A stretch of 64,000 bases of DNA from DASTBU01 sp035711845 (GTDB lineage Bacteria > Acidobacteriota > Vicinamibacteria > Vicinamibacterales > 2-12-FULL-66-21): NCBI GenBank assembly GCA_035711845.1, contig DASTBU010000162.1:19621-83620 (forward strand). The letters are read 5' to 3'. Below are positions 35,371-44,031 of the stretch, piece after piece. A program made the translations under genes and the position numbers. The notes under the pieces are model-generated. The model did no database searches and was not told the origin of the DNA. It saw only the letters and a program-made list of their open reading frames with translations. Numbering within the stretch: the first letter of the stretch is position 1; every line of letters starts with the position of its first letter.

Positions 35371-37023
35371 TCAGCGCGTCGCGGCCTGCTGCACCGCCTC
35401 GAATGCAACGGCCGCGAGTTGATAGTCGAGCAGCGCCTGCAGCTCGTTGTTGCGCGCGATGGCGAGATCGCGCTGGGCCTGAATGACGAGGAAGCTGGTC
35501 GACATCCCAACCTCGAACCGCTTCTGTTCGGCGTCGAGGCGCTGTTCGGCCAGCTCCCGTCCCAGGCGTGTGGTTTCAATGCGCTCTTGATTTTGCTCCA
35601 CACGCCACGCCGCCTGCCGGACCTCCCGCACGGCAGCAATCTCCGACGTCTTGAGCCGCGCGGTCGCCTGATCGCGCTCGATGCGGGCACGCGCGAGGTT
35701 CGCCTGAGCGGTGCTCCTGCCCAGGGGATAGCTGAATGCAAGACCCAAGGTCCATGTCGGGTAGTCTGCGGTGAACAGCTGCCCCAACACGCTGCCGTAA
35801 CCGGTCGTCTGCCGTCCAACCACGGTCCCTGGGAACCCACCCTCGCGAATCAGCCTGGTGCCCCCTGCTGCATCCGTGAGGTAGGTCGCCTCGACGCGGA
35901 GATCGGGCAATACTTCACTACGCGACAGCGAGATGTTCGTCTCGGTGTTCTGGATCTCCTTGCGCACGCGGGCCAGATCCGTGCGCTCGCTGAGCGCCCG
36001 ACCTACGGCGGCCTCGATATCCGGCGGGGCCCCCACGGTCGGTACGCGGTCGGCCGGCTCCAGGCGGATGGTCCAGTAGTCGTCGCGCCTGGGATCCAGG
36101 ATCACCGTGCGCAACACGTCCTCCGCCTGCCGCGCCACGGTGCGCGCAACGATCAGGTTCTCACGACGCTGCGCCACTTCCGCGCGAGCGGCCACCAGGT
36201 CGAGGGGCGGCGACTGCCCGACGTCGACACGGGCGCGGTTCGTCCGCTCGAGCTCCAATGCGAGATCCAGCGAGCGTTGCTGGACATCGACGAACGCCTG
36301 TGCCGCCACGAATGCCCAGTAGGCGCGTTCCGCATCTGCTTTCGTCGTGACCCGCGTCTCACGGAGGCGCGTGTCGGCGATCTCCACGTTTCGGCGCGAA
36401 ACGTCGAGCGTTGCCCGTTCGGGATCGATCTTGAAGTTCCGGAGGAGCGGCTGAGAGAAAGTCAGCTGCAACCTCGATGCGAGCGACGGATCGAAGCTCG
36501 TGATCAGGCTGTCGGTCGTCGAGCGAGAGGACTCCCAGCCAACCGAATATCTGGCGCCGCCCCACGGCACCAGCTGGTTCATGGCGACCGATGTGGACCA
36601 GAGGTTCGTCTGGATTCCCTGCGTGCCTGCGAAGAGATTGGTGGGCGGCTGCTGCTGGCTGTTGTGCAGCAGCACCGAATCCAGCGTCGGCATGAACGCG
36701 CCGCGCGCCGCAGCGACATCCGTTTCGCTGATCGCCGGATCGAACTCGCTGACGGCAAGGTCCGGGTTGTTCTCCAGCGCCAGCCGGATGGCATCGTCGC
36801 GTGTGACCCGGAGAGCCTCCGCGGGTGGCGGGGCCTGCGCTGATGCTGCCGGCGTCGGCGGCTGGACCGATTGTGCCGAGAGCCGTGCGGGCGCAGCCGC
36901 AAGGGCCAGCACGGAGACGACTGCGGCAACCGCGTGGCGGTTCGATTTCCATGACCGTGAAAGCGACGGAGCGCCGCGGAACGAATGAACGACCGAACGG
37001 GGGGTGGAAGGTAAAAACAGCAC
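35371..37023 (-). CDS. TolC family outer-membrane efflux protein
   Basis: About 550 residues; the outer-membrane duct of a tripartite efflux or secretion system. Two long coiled-coil hairpin repeats are visible: RNVEIADTRLRETRVTTKAD ... LDLVAARAEVAQRRENLIVA, and its second copy with ARARIERDQATARLKTSEIA ... DLAIARNNELQALLDYQ. The family's DAIRLALENNPDLAVSEFDP is near the start. A signal peptide is seen in RHAVAAVVSVLALAAAPA. GTG 37023 (GGAGG 10 bp upstream) gives a sensible leader; ATG 37158, 9 bp after the TetR stop, is possible but adds 45 unlikely residues. No pump or adaptor gene is adjacent. Probably controlled by the upstream TetR protein. Confidence 0.85.
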   Translation of the reverse strand: MLFLPSTPRSVVHSFRGAPSLSRSWKSNRHAVAAVVSVLALAAAPARLSAQSVQPPTPAASAQAPPPAEALRVTRDDAIRLALENNPDLAVSEFDPAISETDVAAARGAFMPTLDSVLLHNSQQQPPTNLFAGTQGIQTNLWSTSVAMNQLVPWGGARYSVGWESSRSTTDSLITSFDPSLASRLQLTFSQPLLRNFKIDPERATLDVSRRNVEIADTRLRETRVTTKADAERAYWAFVAAQAFVDVQQRSLDLALELERTNRARVDVGQSPPLDLVAARAEVAQRRENLIVARTVARQAEDVLRTVILDPRRDDYWTIRLEPADRVPTVGAPPDIEAAVGRALSERTDLARVRKEIQNTETNISLSRSEVLPDLRVEATYLTDAAGGTRLIREGGFPGTVVGRQTTGYGSVLGQLFTADYPTWTLGLAFSYPLGRSTAQANLARARIERDQATARLKTSEIAAVREVRQAAWRVEQNQERIETTRLGRELAEQRLDAEQKRFEVGMSTSFLVIQAQRDLAIARNNELQALLDYQLAAVAFEAVQQAATR

Positions 37024-37167
37024 GGCTGATTGTCCTCCAATGTTTTCAGGGGCCTGCGCACGGCTCTCCAAGCCGAGGGCGATACGATTTCCTGCCGCCG
37101 TGGCGAGATCGCTCGCGTTGAGGTCTGCAACGGGTTCAAGCTTCGGGTTGGCTCTCATGCGGCCTCG

Positions 37168-37818
37168 CTATTCCTCGCCGGAAACCGACGAGAGCGGCAG
37201 GACAGTCACGGGACTGCCGGCGCGCAGCCCGGCGAGCGTAGCCTCGAGGGTGTCTCGCGCCAGCGCGTCAGAGTCCTCGTTGGGAACGCCGCGGTGGCAC
37301 AAACGTCTGACCGCCGCGCCGTGAATGGCAGTGCCGAGAATGTTGAAGATGGCGTCAGGCTGCGATCCCGGAGGAAACAGCCCCGCATCGATCGCGCGCT
37401 GGATGCCTGCGCCGACCCTCGTCTTCATCTCGTGCATGAAGCCGAAGCGCTCCCAGTCCTGGTTGATCCGAGGCACCGTCCGATCCACGAACATCAGGGC
37501 GAAGTACTCAGGGTGGGTCTTGCTGAACTCGTAGATCCGCCAGAACGCTCCCCGAATCGAATCGAGCGGCGCTCCATCGCGGCAGCAGTCGGGACCGGGA
37601 GAGAGGATGCGGAATCCCTCTTCAGCCAGCGCATAGAAGATGTCGTCCTTGCTCGCAAAGTAGCTGTAGATCGCGCCGGGACTGTACTCGACGCGCTCGG
37701 CGATCTTGCGGATCGACACGTTGTGGTATCCCTCGGCGACGAAGAGGTCGCGCGCCGCGTCCAGAATCGCGCGCGCCACCTCCGCCCTCTCGCGTTCCTG
37801 CCGCTCCCTGAGCCCCAA
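37168..37818 (-). CDS. TetR family transcriptional regulator
   Basis: A 216-residue repressor. The N-terminal helix-turn-helix reads ILDAARDLFVAEGYHNVSIRKIAERVEYSPGAIYSYFASKDDIFYAL, split by position 15-62. The C-terminal ligand domain ends in a TetR_C-type helix with REYFALMF-like packing. The only start codon in a good place is TTG 37818, with AGGGAGG just upstream. It probably controls itself and the downstream TolC gene through the palindrome at 37898-37912. A repeat array separates the palindrome from the gene. Confidence 0.9.
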   Translation of the reverse strand: MGLRERQERERAEVARAILDAARDLFVAEGYHNVSIRKIAERVEYSPGAIYSYFASKDDIFYALAEEGFRILSPGPDCCRDGAPLDSIRGAFWRIYEFSKTHPEYFALMFVDRTVPRINQDWERFGFMHEMKTRVGAGIQRAIDAGLFPPGSQPDAIFNILGTAIHGAAVRRLCHRGVPNEDSDALARDTLEATLAGLRAGSPVTVLPLSSVSGEE

Positions 37819-37830
37819 CAGACCTCCCTA

Positions 37831-37894
37831 GGGGGACAGTCCCCTTAACGGGACAGGCACCCTAAGGGGACAGTCACCTTAAGGAGCCTGTCCC
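37831..37894 (+). repeat. GGGGACAG repeat array 5 (REP-like)
   Basis: GGGGACAGTCCCCTTAA cap, GGGACAGGCACCCTAA, GGGGACAGTCACCTTAA and the inverted unit GGAGCCTGTCCC. Unlike the other arrays, this one sits in the 5' leader of a gene (the TetR gene on the minus strand), between its operator and its ribosome-binding site, so it would be transcribed as a leader hairpin. Confidence 0.88.
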
Positions 37895-37897
37895 ATA

Positions 37898-37912
37898 TTG
37901 AACACCGTTCAA
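37898..37912. promoter_or_regulatory. Palindromic operator, probable TetR site
   Basis: TTGAACACCGTTCAA is a perfect 6-3-6 inverted repeat. It lies upstream of the TetR gene (minus strand) and of the pterin dehydratase gene (plus strand). Sites of this shape are common for TetR-family self-repression. Binding by this protein is inferred from position. Confidence 0.6.
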
Positions 37913-37976
37913 CAATCTTAACAGCGTTATACGCAGACTGAGACCGGAGAGTTCCGACCGGGTTTATGCTTCCTCG

Positions 37977-38273
37977 ATGCAGAAGCTCCACGAAGACGAG
38001 ATACGTACCAGAATGGATGAGCTGGAGTCCTGGACCCTCGACGCGGACACCATCCGCCGCCAATACACGTTCCGGGATTTTGCCGACGCGCTGACCTTCG
38101 TTCTCCGGCTCGGGTTCGAGGCCGAATCAGTCGACCACCACCCCGCGATTCGCGTCGACTACAAGCGCGTCACGCTGACCTACTCGACGCACAGCGCCGG
38201 CGGCCTGACGGGCAAGGATTTCGAGGGTGCCAAGCGCGCGGATCAACTCGCCCTCAGGATGGGTGGGACGTGA
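37977..38273 (+). CDS. phhB: Pterin-4-alpha-carbinolamine dehydratase
   Basis: A 98-residue enzyme that dehydrates the carbinolamine formed by pterin-dependent hydroxylases and so regenerates the pterin cofactor. The family signature is complete: the active-site His pair in SVDHHPAIRVDYKRV and the third residues in TYSTHSAGGLTGKDF. Length is typical. No aromatic amino acid hydroxylase is close by, so its partner must be elsewhere, or it serves another pterin (some homologues act in molybdopterin metabolism). Confidence 0.93.
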   Translation: MQKLHEDEIRTRMDELESWTLDADTIRRQYTFRDFADALTFVLRLGFEAESVDHHPAIRVDYKRVTLTYSTHSAGGLTGKDFEGAKRADQLALRMGGT

Positions 38274-38306
38274 GCGACCGATCACCGAAACCGCGCGTTG
38301 AGGTGA

Positions 38307-38594
38307 TCACCCGATCGGGAAGATTTTGTCGAGTCCATCGGCCGGCCGCGCGATGACGTGAACGCCGACCAGCTCGCCGACGCGACGCGCCGCCGACGCG
38401 CCCGCGTCGGTCGCAGCCTTCACCGATGCAACATCGCCCCGGACGATCGCAGTGACGAGCCCGGCGTCGACCTTTTGCCAGCCCACGAAAACGACGTGCG
38501 CTGCCTTGACCATCGCGTCGGCAGCCTCGATCATTCCCACGAAACCGCGTGTCTCGACGAGGCCGAGCGCTTCCCCGGGCAGGTCCTTGGCCAT
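38307..38594 (-). CDS. Bacterial microcompartment shell protein (BMC-H)
   Basis: A 95-residue single-BMC-domain protein of the EutM/PduA/CcmK type, which forms hexamers that tile microcompartment shells. The match is full length: EALGLVETRGFVGMIEAADA at the start and VRGDVASVKAATDAG in the middle, then RVGELVGVHVIARP and a terminal DKIFPIG. The pore loop reads KVDAGLVTA, with Asp-Ala-Gly where PduA/EutM usually have Gly-Ser-Gly, making the pore more acidic. It starts 14 bp after the stop of a D-threonine-aldolase-like gene on the same strand. No pentamer (BMC-P), trimer or aldehyde dehydrogenase gene is in the window, so it is an orphan shell gene here. Confidence 0.9.
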   Translation of the reverse strand: MAKDLPGEALGLVETRGFVGMIEAADAMVKAAHVVFVGWQKVDAGLVTAIVRGDVASVKAATDAGASAARRVGELVGVHVIARPADGLDKIFPIG

Positions 38595-38608
38595 GAGCGG
38601 CCATTCTA

Positions 38609-39739
38609 CTACGTGATCCTCCCGCGCGCCGCGACGTCGAGCCGCTCCAACACCTCGTCGCCGCTCACGAGCCAGACGGCGTCCACCAGGTTCGAGACCA
38701 CGCACGAATGGTTGGGGACAACGCGAACCAGATCGCCCGGCTCGAGGCCGCGCCTGCCACCTTTCACACGGACCGTTGCGTGCTCTTCCGACAGCCGTTC
38801 GACGAGCAGCCCCTCGTCCGGCTCGAGCTCCTCCAGCCCTCTGAGCACGGCCCCATAGCCCGGCTGGTTCTCGAACCCACGCGCGAGATCCGTCGTCAAC
38901 GTCTTGCTGCCGGAGTCGATGATCACGCGATCCGGAGCCGGCCGGCTGACGACCCGCGCCAGGACGGTCAGCGCACAGTCGGCCCACGTTGCGGAACCGA
39001 GCCCCACCTGCGTGCGATCGAAGTAGATGTAGTTGCCGGGTCGGAGCTCTGTAATCCCCTGGCAATCGACGCTGAATCTCGCGGTGGGTGTCGCGCCGAC
39101 GCTGATTTCCTCGCTGCGCACCCCAAGGGCTGCCGCGCGTTCAGCAAGGCCCATCAGCATCGCGGCCTCGGCCGCCGCGAATTCGCGGGCTTCGTCCTCG
39201 GAGCGGGCCCCATAGGCATGGCCGGCGTGGCTCAGCAACCCGCGGTAGCGAAGTCCCGGCATCTCCGCCACGCGCGCCACGAACTCACCCGAGTCCGGCG
39301 AGTGTGGATCGATACCGCACCGATGGAAGCCCACGTCCACCTTGACCAGCACATCGATCTCGCGCCCTGCCTGTGACATGGCGTCGGACCATCCTCGCGC
39401 GACGGCCGGGTGATCGACGATGAAGGACAGGTGGGTACGGTCGAGCAGCTTCAGGACCCGATCCGCATTGACCGGATGAATCGGATACGGCAGCCGGATG
39501 TCGCTGATGCCCGCTTCGGCGAACACTTCTGCTTCGCCGAGCTTCGCGCAGCAGACGCCGACAGCGCCGCGGCCGATCTGCACACGGGCGAGCTCCGGAC
39601 ACTTGTGGGTCTTTGCATGCGGCCGGAGGCGGAGCCGCCGGCCGTTGGCGGCCGTCTGCATCCGTTCGATGTTTCGTTCGATTCGGCCGTGCTCGACGAG
39701 CACGCATGGTGTGCGGAGGTCCGTGATCTTCACCGCCAT
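38609..39739 (-). CDS. D-threonine aldolase-like PLP enzyme
   Basis: A 376-residue fold-type III (alanine-racemase-like) PLP enzyme. The N-terminal TPCVLVEHGRIERNIERMQ and the PLP-lysine motif RPHAKTHK (about residue 43) mark the D-threonine aldolase/D-serine dehydratase family. The C-terminal domain has the metal-binding VVPNHSCVVSNL. Enzymes of this type split D-threonine or D-beta-hydroxy amino acids into glycine and an aldehyde with a divalent metal, or dehydrate D-serine. An aldehyde product would suit the microcompartment shell gene 14 bp downstream. ATG 39739 is preferred; the frame is open further but without family similarity. Confidence 0.88.
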   Translation of the reverse strand: MAVKITDLRTPCVLVEHGRIERNIERMQTAANGRRLRLRPHAKTHKCPELARVQIGRGAVGVCCAKLGEAEVFAEAGISDIRLPYPIHPVNADRVLKLLDRTHLSFIVDHPAVARGWSDAMSQAGREIDVLVKVDVGFHRCGIDPHSPDSGEFVARVAEMPGLRYRGLLSHAGHAYGARSEDEAREFAAAEAAMLMGLAERAAALGVRSEEISVGATPTARFSVDCQGITELRPGNYIYFDRTQVGLGSATWADCALTVLARVVSRPAPDRVIIDSGSKTLTTDLARGFENQPGYGAVLRGLEELEPDEGLLVERLSEEHATVRVKGGRRGLEPGDLVRVVPNHSCVVSNLVDAVWLVSGDEVLERLDVAARGRIT

Positions 39740-39957
39740 GAGTGTATTCGCGAACTTGGTGTCTCGTCTCCGTATTTCGTGACATACCTCCCGGGCGGGG
39801 TATCCCGTCTGGCGGCGCCCGCCGTCGCCCACGAGCACGCGGGCTCTGGCGAGGTCTCGCCGAAGCCTTGGCGGAGGTGGATTGCTCATCGCTCACCTAT
39901 GCCCAATGTTGGCTATCCACTTGACTCAAGTGACCCCAATATATAGGGTCTCCCGTC

Positions 39958-40122
39958 GTGGACGAGGATTATCCGCGGACACTCGCGGAGTTCGCCTCGC
40001 GGTTTGCGACGGATGCGGCCTGCCGCGCCTATCTGGCGCACTTGCGCTGGCCCGCCGGATTTGTCTGCCCACAGTGCCGGGGTACGAAGAGCTGGCTGAC
40101 GCAGCGAGGATTGCAGCACTGC
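39958..40122 (+). pseudogene. IS1595 transposase, N-terminal zinc-ribbon fragment
   Basis: GTG 39958 starts MDEDYPRTLAEFASRFATD, followed by RWPAGFVCPQCRGTKSWLTQ and GLQHC. This is the classical start of IS1595-family transposases, with one CxxC pair and the first Cys of the second. After the codon for that Cys (40120-40122) the sequence jumps to the reverse complement of the transposase core. Confidence 0.85.
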
Positions 40123-40527
40123 GCGGCAACAACTGGGACGCGAGCTCGTGATGGCCGCGCAAGTACGAAACGCGATGGTGATAGCGGTGTTTGACCTGCT
40201 CGTACCCGTCCCAGCCATCGGTATGCACGTCGCTGCCTGGCTCGATCGCGTCGTCGATGAAGGCCTGCAGTGTCGCCGCGGAGCCGTCGGAGATTCGGCG
40301 CATCCGGATCCGGCCGATGCCGTGCCCCACGACTTCGGCTGCCACAACAATCAGAGCTTTCTTGCCTGCGCCGCGGCCCCGGTTGCCGCCACGGCCGCCG
40401 ACCAAGGTCTCGTCGACCTCGACTTCTCCCGACAGGCGGTCGCGGTCGGGCCTGACCATCGCGCGTCGCAGCTTGTGCACCCACGCCCACGCGGTTTGAT
40501 AACTCCCGAGGCCCAACACCTGCTGCA
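40123..40527 (-). pseudogene. IS1595 transposase, DDE catalytic core fragment (inverted)
   Basis: Read on the minus strand, from QQVLGLGSYQTAWAWVHKLR through RLSGEVEVDETLVGG (first catalytic Asp), KKALIVVAAEVVG, SDVHTDGWDGYEQVKHRYHH (second catalytic Asp) to ASQLLPR. It is continuous and undamaged but lies opposite to the N- and C-terminal pieces. Both junctions carry a similar 9-mer on the plus strand (GCAGCACTG at 40113-40121, GCTGCACTG at 40522-40530). Confidence 0.85.
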
Positions 40528-40879
40528 CTGTCACGGCGGGCACGATCTTCCAGGACACGCGGCTTCCCCTGACCACCTGGTTCCGGGCGATGTGGTATGT
40601 CACCGGGACCAAGACGGGGTCCAGCGACCGACGTCTGCCGGCTGCAGCCGCGTGGTGTCGTTGCTCAAACGCTGGCTGCTTGGGACCCATCACGGCGCGG
40701 TGAGCCAGGTGCCTTTGGACTACTACCTCGACGAGTTCACGTTTCGATTCAACCGTCGCCGGTCTCGACATTGCGGCAAACTCTTCTTCCGTCTCGTTCA
40801 GCCAGCCGTCGCAGTCGATCCGGTCCCCTACGGGCGCCTCATCCAGGGCGAACGACGGCGTTTTCGGCGCCACCATTAG
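40528..40879 (+). pseudogene. IS1595 transposase, pre-core and C-terminal fragments
   Basis: The first part (about 40528-40620) encodes TVTAGTIFQDTRLPLTTWFR and AMWYVTGTKTG, which belongs between the zinc ribbon and the core. The second (from about 40649, another frame) encodes RVVSLLKRWLLGTHHGAVSQ then YYLDEFTFRFNRRRSRHCGK and VDPVPYGRL, the C-terminus with the third catalytic-site residues, ending at TAG 40877-40879. The core expected between them is instead found inverted upstream. Confidence 0.82.
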
Positions 40880-40999
40880 TGGGGGCCACTTGAGTCAAGT
40901 GGATAGCTTCGCGCCTGGCCAGCCGGGCGCCGCGCTCCGGGATTCATGCCACGAATTACGGAGTCAGCACTTAGCTCGGGAGCCCGGGAAAGAACGATC

Positions 41000-42235
41000 T
41001 CAGCCGAACAGACCGAGACGTGCGGTGCTCTGGAACCCGGGGAACACGCCAGACAGGTCGGTCAATCCGAGATGTCCGCGAACCACTTCGGCAAAAACGG
41101 TGCGGAAGTCCGTGGTGACGGCAAGGTCGCGTCCTTCGTATCGTTGCTCGCGCGCGAGTCCCGGCCATTGACCGTACACTCTGCCGCCCCTGATGCCACC
41201 GCCGATCATCATCATCGCGTTGCCATGGCCGTGATCGGTGCCGCGATTGCCGTTCTCGGACACCGCGCGGCCGAATTCCGACATCGTCAGGATCGCGACG
41301 TCAGCCATGCGATCGCCGAGGTCGCGGACGAGTGCGGCAATCCCTCGTGCGAAGTCGTCGAGGCGATTGGCGAGCTGACCGACAGCCGCGCCCTCGTTGA
41401 CGTGATGATCCCAGTTGCCCGATTCCGCGAACGCCACCTCGAGCCCCACATCGGCCTTGATCAGCTGCGCGATCTGCTTCAGCGACTCGCCGTAGGGCGA
41501 ACGCGGGTACTCGGCGCCGTTCTCGGCCGCGTAGCGCTCGGGCTTCGCTTCCTCGAGCATTCGGACCGCATCGAATGCCTCCCTCCCAGTCTCTCCGAGC
41601 ACGCTGCTGGCGGCCGACGCATACTCGGCCTCGAAGGACGACTGCATGGCCTCTGATGCCTGGCCGGCGCGGATCCCGAAGCGGCCGATCTGACCGATGG
41701 CGAGCGCAGGCTCGACGCCCTGCAGAGCCCGCGGCAGCTGGGGCGCCAATGCGACAGCCCGGAACGGAGTCGCTCTGGCGTGTTCGCGTGCGTGGAGATA
41801 CCGGTTGAGCCAGCCGTCGGTCGTGTTCTTGATCCCCGGCGTCGCGGTCTCCATGTAGTCCTGTGCATCGAAATGCGAGCGCGTGTCGTCGTCCGATCCG
41901 GTTGCGTGCACGATGGCGAGCTGTTCGGTGTCGAACAACGGTTCGAGCGGTGCGAGCCGCGGATGCATGCCGAAGAAACCGTCCAGATCGAGCGCGGCGT
42001 CCGGACCCGAGCCGGGTCGCGCGATGGCGATCGTTGGCCGGGTGTCGTAGTAGTTGCGTTCGCCGAACGGCACGATCATGTTCAGACCGTCCACCGCGCC
42101 TCGCTGGAAGATGGTCACCAGCACGCGCCTGCGGGGGCTCGCGGCCGCGACGGTGCGCGCCAGGAAGGCCGGCGCGAATCCGAGGCTGACAAGCGCCATC
42201 CCGCCGTGTTTCAGGAACACCCGCCTGGCAATCAT
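41000..42235 (-). CDS. DUF1501 family exported protein
   Basis: A 411-residue protein with a twin-arginine-type leader (ARRVFLKHGGMALVSLGFAP). It matches the DUF1501 family, related to the sulfatase/alkaline-phosphatase-like fold: VLVTIFQRGAVDGLNMIVPF near the start, HFDAQDYMETATPG, GNWDHHVNEG, and TMSEFGRAVSENGNRGTDHGHGNAMMMIGGG towards the end. These genes nearly always sit directly after a DUF1800 gene, as here (5 bp gap). The pair is common in Acidobacteria and Planctomycetes; its function is not established. Start ATG 42235 has GAGG 7 bp upstream. Confidence 0.92.
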   Translation of the reverse strand: MIARRVFLKHGGMALVSLGFAPAFLARTVAAASPRRRVLVTIFQRGAVDGLNMIVPFGERNYYDTRPTIAIARPGSGPDAALDLDGFFGMHPRLAPLEPLFDTEQLAIVHATGSDDDTRSHFDAQDYMETATPGIKNTTDGWLNRYLHAREHARATPFRAVALAPQLPRALQGVEPALAIGQIGRFGIRAGQASEAMQSSFEAEYASAASSVLGETGREAFDAVRMLEEAKPERYAAENGAEYPRSPYGESLKQIAQLIKADVGLEVAFAESGNWDHHVNEGAAVGQLANRLDDFARGIAALVRDLGDRMADVAILTMSEFGRAVSENGNRGTDHGHGNAMMMIGGGIRGGRVYGQWPGLAREQRYEGRDLAVTTDFRTVFAEVVRGHLGLTDLSGVFPGFQSTARLGLFG

Positions 42236-42240
42236 GGGTT

Positions 42241-43929
42241 TCACCTCTTCTGGAAGTCCGGCGATCCGAGAACCAGGGCCATCGCCTGAGGAGCCGTAGT
42301 CGCTCTCGCGACGGTGGCAGACGTTGTCGAAGAGACGTCGCCTGCGAGCACCCGGCCTGTGAGGACAGCAGCTGCCGTCACGGCTGTCGCACGGGCCGTA
42401 TCGGACCTGATGCCGCGCATGCGACCGCCTGTCAGCGCAACGGCGAAGTTCATTCGGTTCAGCAGCGCACCGGCGTTCACCCACGCCTCCGCCTTGTCAC
42501 CGTACCCGGTCGGCGACTGACACAGGTACAGCGGCATACCCAGCTGGCGCAGCGACCCGACGAGCGGCAGCGCGTTCACGACATCGATCTGTATCGCGCG
42601 CAGCGCGCTCACAACGAACTCGAACGGGCTCTTGACCTTGGCCCTGTAGGACGCGGACGCGAAGAACTCGGGCGACTCGATGATCGTGCGCACGACCTCG
42701 CGGATGTCCCCGCGTGTATCGAGGAAGCGCTTCGCAGCACGATCGACGAGGGCCGGCGGTGGTTCGTCCGAGACGAAGCGTCGGGCGAGCTTCGTCGCGA
42801 TGTGCCGCGCGGTTGACGGGTGCCCGGCGAGGATGTCCAGTACCTGCTCCCCGTCCGATTTGCCGCCGCCCGATTCGATGCGATGTCCGAGCACGGTCTT
42901 TTCCCCGTCGTCGTGCATCCGCGGTACGAACGTGAACGGCCCTCCCTGACGCGGGTTCGTGATCGTCCAGCCCGTGAACGCGCGCGCGACCTCCTGCACG
43001 TCCTTCTGCGAGTAGCCACCATCCACACCGAGCGTGTGCAATTCCATCAGCTCGCGCGCGTAATTCTCGTTCAGACCGCGCCGACGGTTCTGCTGCGCAC
43101 GAGGACGATCCTCGCCCGTTATCGTCCGCTGGCGATCGGCAACGGCGGCTCGCCCCGGCCCGCGCCGGGCCTCCCGGCGGCCTCCGGACATCGCAGCACT
43201 CGATGGCGCCGCACTCTGCCAGTTGTCCAGATAGAACAACATCGCGGGGCTCTCTGCGGTCGCCTGCAAGAGACCCCTGAAACGGCCCAGCACGTGGGGA
43301 CGGATCGCGTCGCGCTCGTACTCCGAGAGGTAGACCCGTGTCAGCCCTTTGGCCGCGAACACATTGAAATGGTTGAACCAGAAGTCCACCATCACTTCCT
43401 CGAGCTGGCGCTCGCTATAGGTGGCCCGCAGGATCTTCTGTTGGCTCAGCTCGAGCAAGACGATGCGCTCCCGGCCAATAGCGGTACTGGGCGCCGTGTC
43501 GGGCATTGCCGCCGCGCCTGGGTCGGTGCCGGCAGGCATGGCCTGGCCGGCGACAGCGCGCTGCTGTCGTTGTCGGGCCATCTGCGCCGGAAGGAAGTAC
43601 TCCTGGGTAAGCTCGCCAGTGTTTTTGGCGAGTGTCGGGAGTTCGGAAAGCCTGGAGGCCAGGCCTGAATCGGCTATCCGCTCCGGATGGAGTTGTTGGT
43701 CGATGTAGGCGTCGAGCCCGATGGCGCGGACCCGCGCGATGTCTCCGGGTGTGGGGCCGAATCCGATCCGGTTGAGAACATGCGCAATCGTTCGGTCGTC
43801 AGGGCGGGCAGGAATCAATAATCTGGTCTCGGTCGACGTCGCCCGAATGCTGGCGCTGCCCCACGCGCTCGCCCATGCCGTCGCACTCACCGCCAGCACG
43901 AGGCTCGCACCTCCGACGACCCTTCGCAT
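42241..43929 (-). CDS. DUF1800 family exported protein
   Basis: A 562-residue protein with an N-terminal signal segment (MRRVVGGASLVLAVSATAWA). DUF1800 hallmarks are RTIAHVLNRIGFGPTPGDIA, QLEEVMVDFWFNHFNVFAAKG, NENYARELMELHTLGVDGGYSQKDV (positions about 300-325) and ARAFTGWTI. The region ending LCQSPTGYGDKAEAWVNAGALLNRMNFA is also typical. A basic low-complexity insert (about 240-295, GRREARRGPGR) interrupts the domain. It forms a two-gene unit with the DUF1501 gene. Function unknown; a role in exported polymer or surface handling has been suggested for the pair but cannot be read here. Confidence 0.92.
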   Translation of the reverse strand: MRRVVGGASLVLAVSATAWASAWGSASIRATSTETRLLIPARPDDRTIAHVLNRIGFGPTPGDIARVRAIGLDAYIDQQLHPERIADSGLASRLSELPTLAKNTGELTQEYFLPAQMARQRQQRAVAGQAMPAGTDPGAAAMPDTAPSTAIGRERIVLLELSQQKILRATYSERQLEEVMVDFWFNHFNVFAAKGLTRVYLSEYERDAIRPHVLGRFRGLLQATAESPAMLFYLDNWQSAAPSSAAMSGGRREARRGPGRAAVADRQRTITGEDRPRAQQNRRRGLNENYARELMELHTLGVDGGYSQKDVQEVARAFTGWTITNPRQGGPFTFVPRMHDDGEKTVLGHRIESGGGKSDGEQVLDILAGHPSTARHIATKLARRFVSDEPPPALVDRAAKRFLDTRGDIREVVRTIIESPEFFASASYRAKVKSPFEFVVSALRAIQIDVVNALPLVGSLRQLGMPLYLCQSPTGYGDKAEAWVNAGALLNRMNFAVALTGGRMRGIRSDTARATAVTAAAVLTGRVLAGDVSSTTSATVARATTAPQAMALVLGSPDFQKR

Positions 43930-44031
43930 TTTCGGCCTCGTCCGCCTTTCCAGCGAGAGAGGAGCTCAGGACAAAGCGTCGCCCGACGCTCCCGACATCG
44001 CCGTGTATCCTGGCGGATTAGCCCCCGACAC

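Larger units (their letters stand above)
39912..40907. mobile_element. IS1595-like element with scrambled transposase
   Basis: The element is bounded by matching ends: GCTATCC followed by the near-palindrome CACTTGACTCAAGTG on the left (39912-39933), mirrored on the right (40887-40907). Inside are all parts of one IS1595/ISXO2-type transposase but not in one strand or order. The zinc-ribbon N-terminus (plus), the DDE core (minus), the segment between them (plus) and the C-terminus (plus) appear once each. It therefore looks like one rearranged copy, not two overlapping copies. I could not find an 8-bp target duplication next to these ends. Confidence 0.8.
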
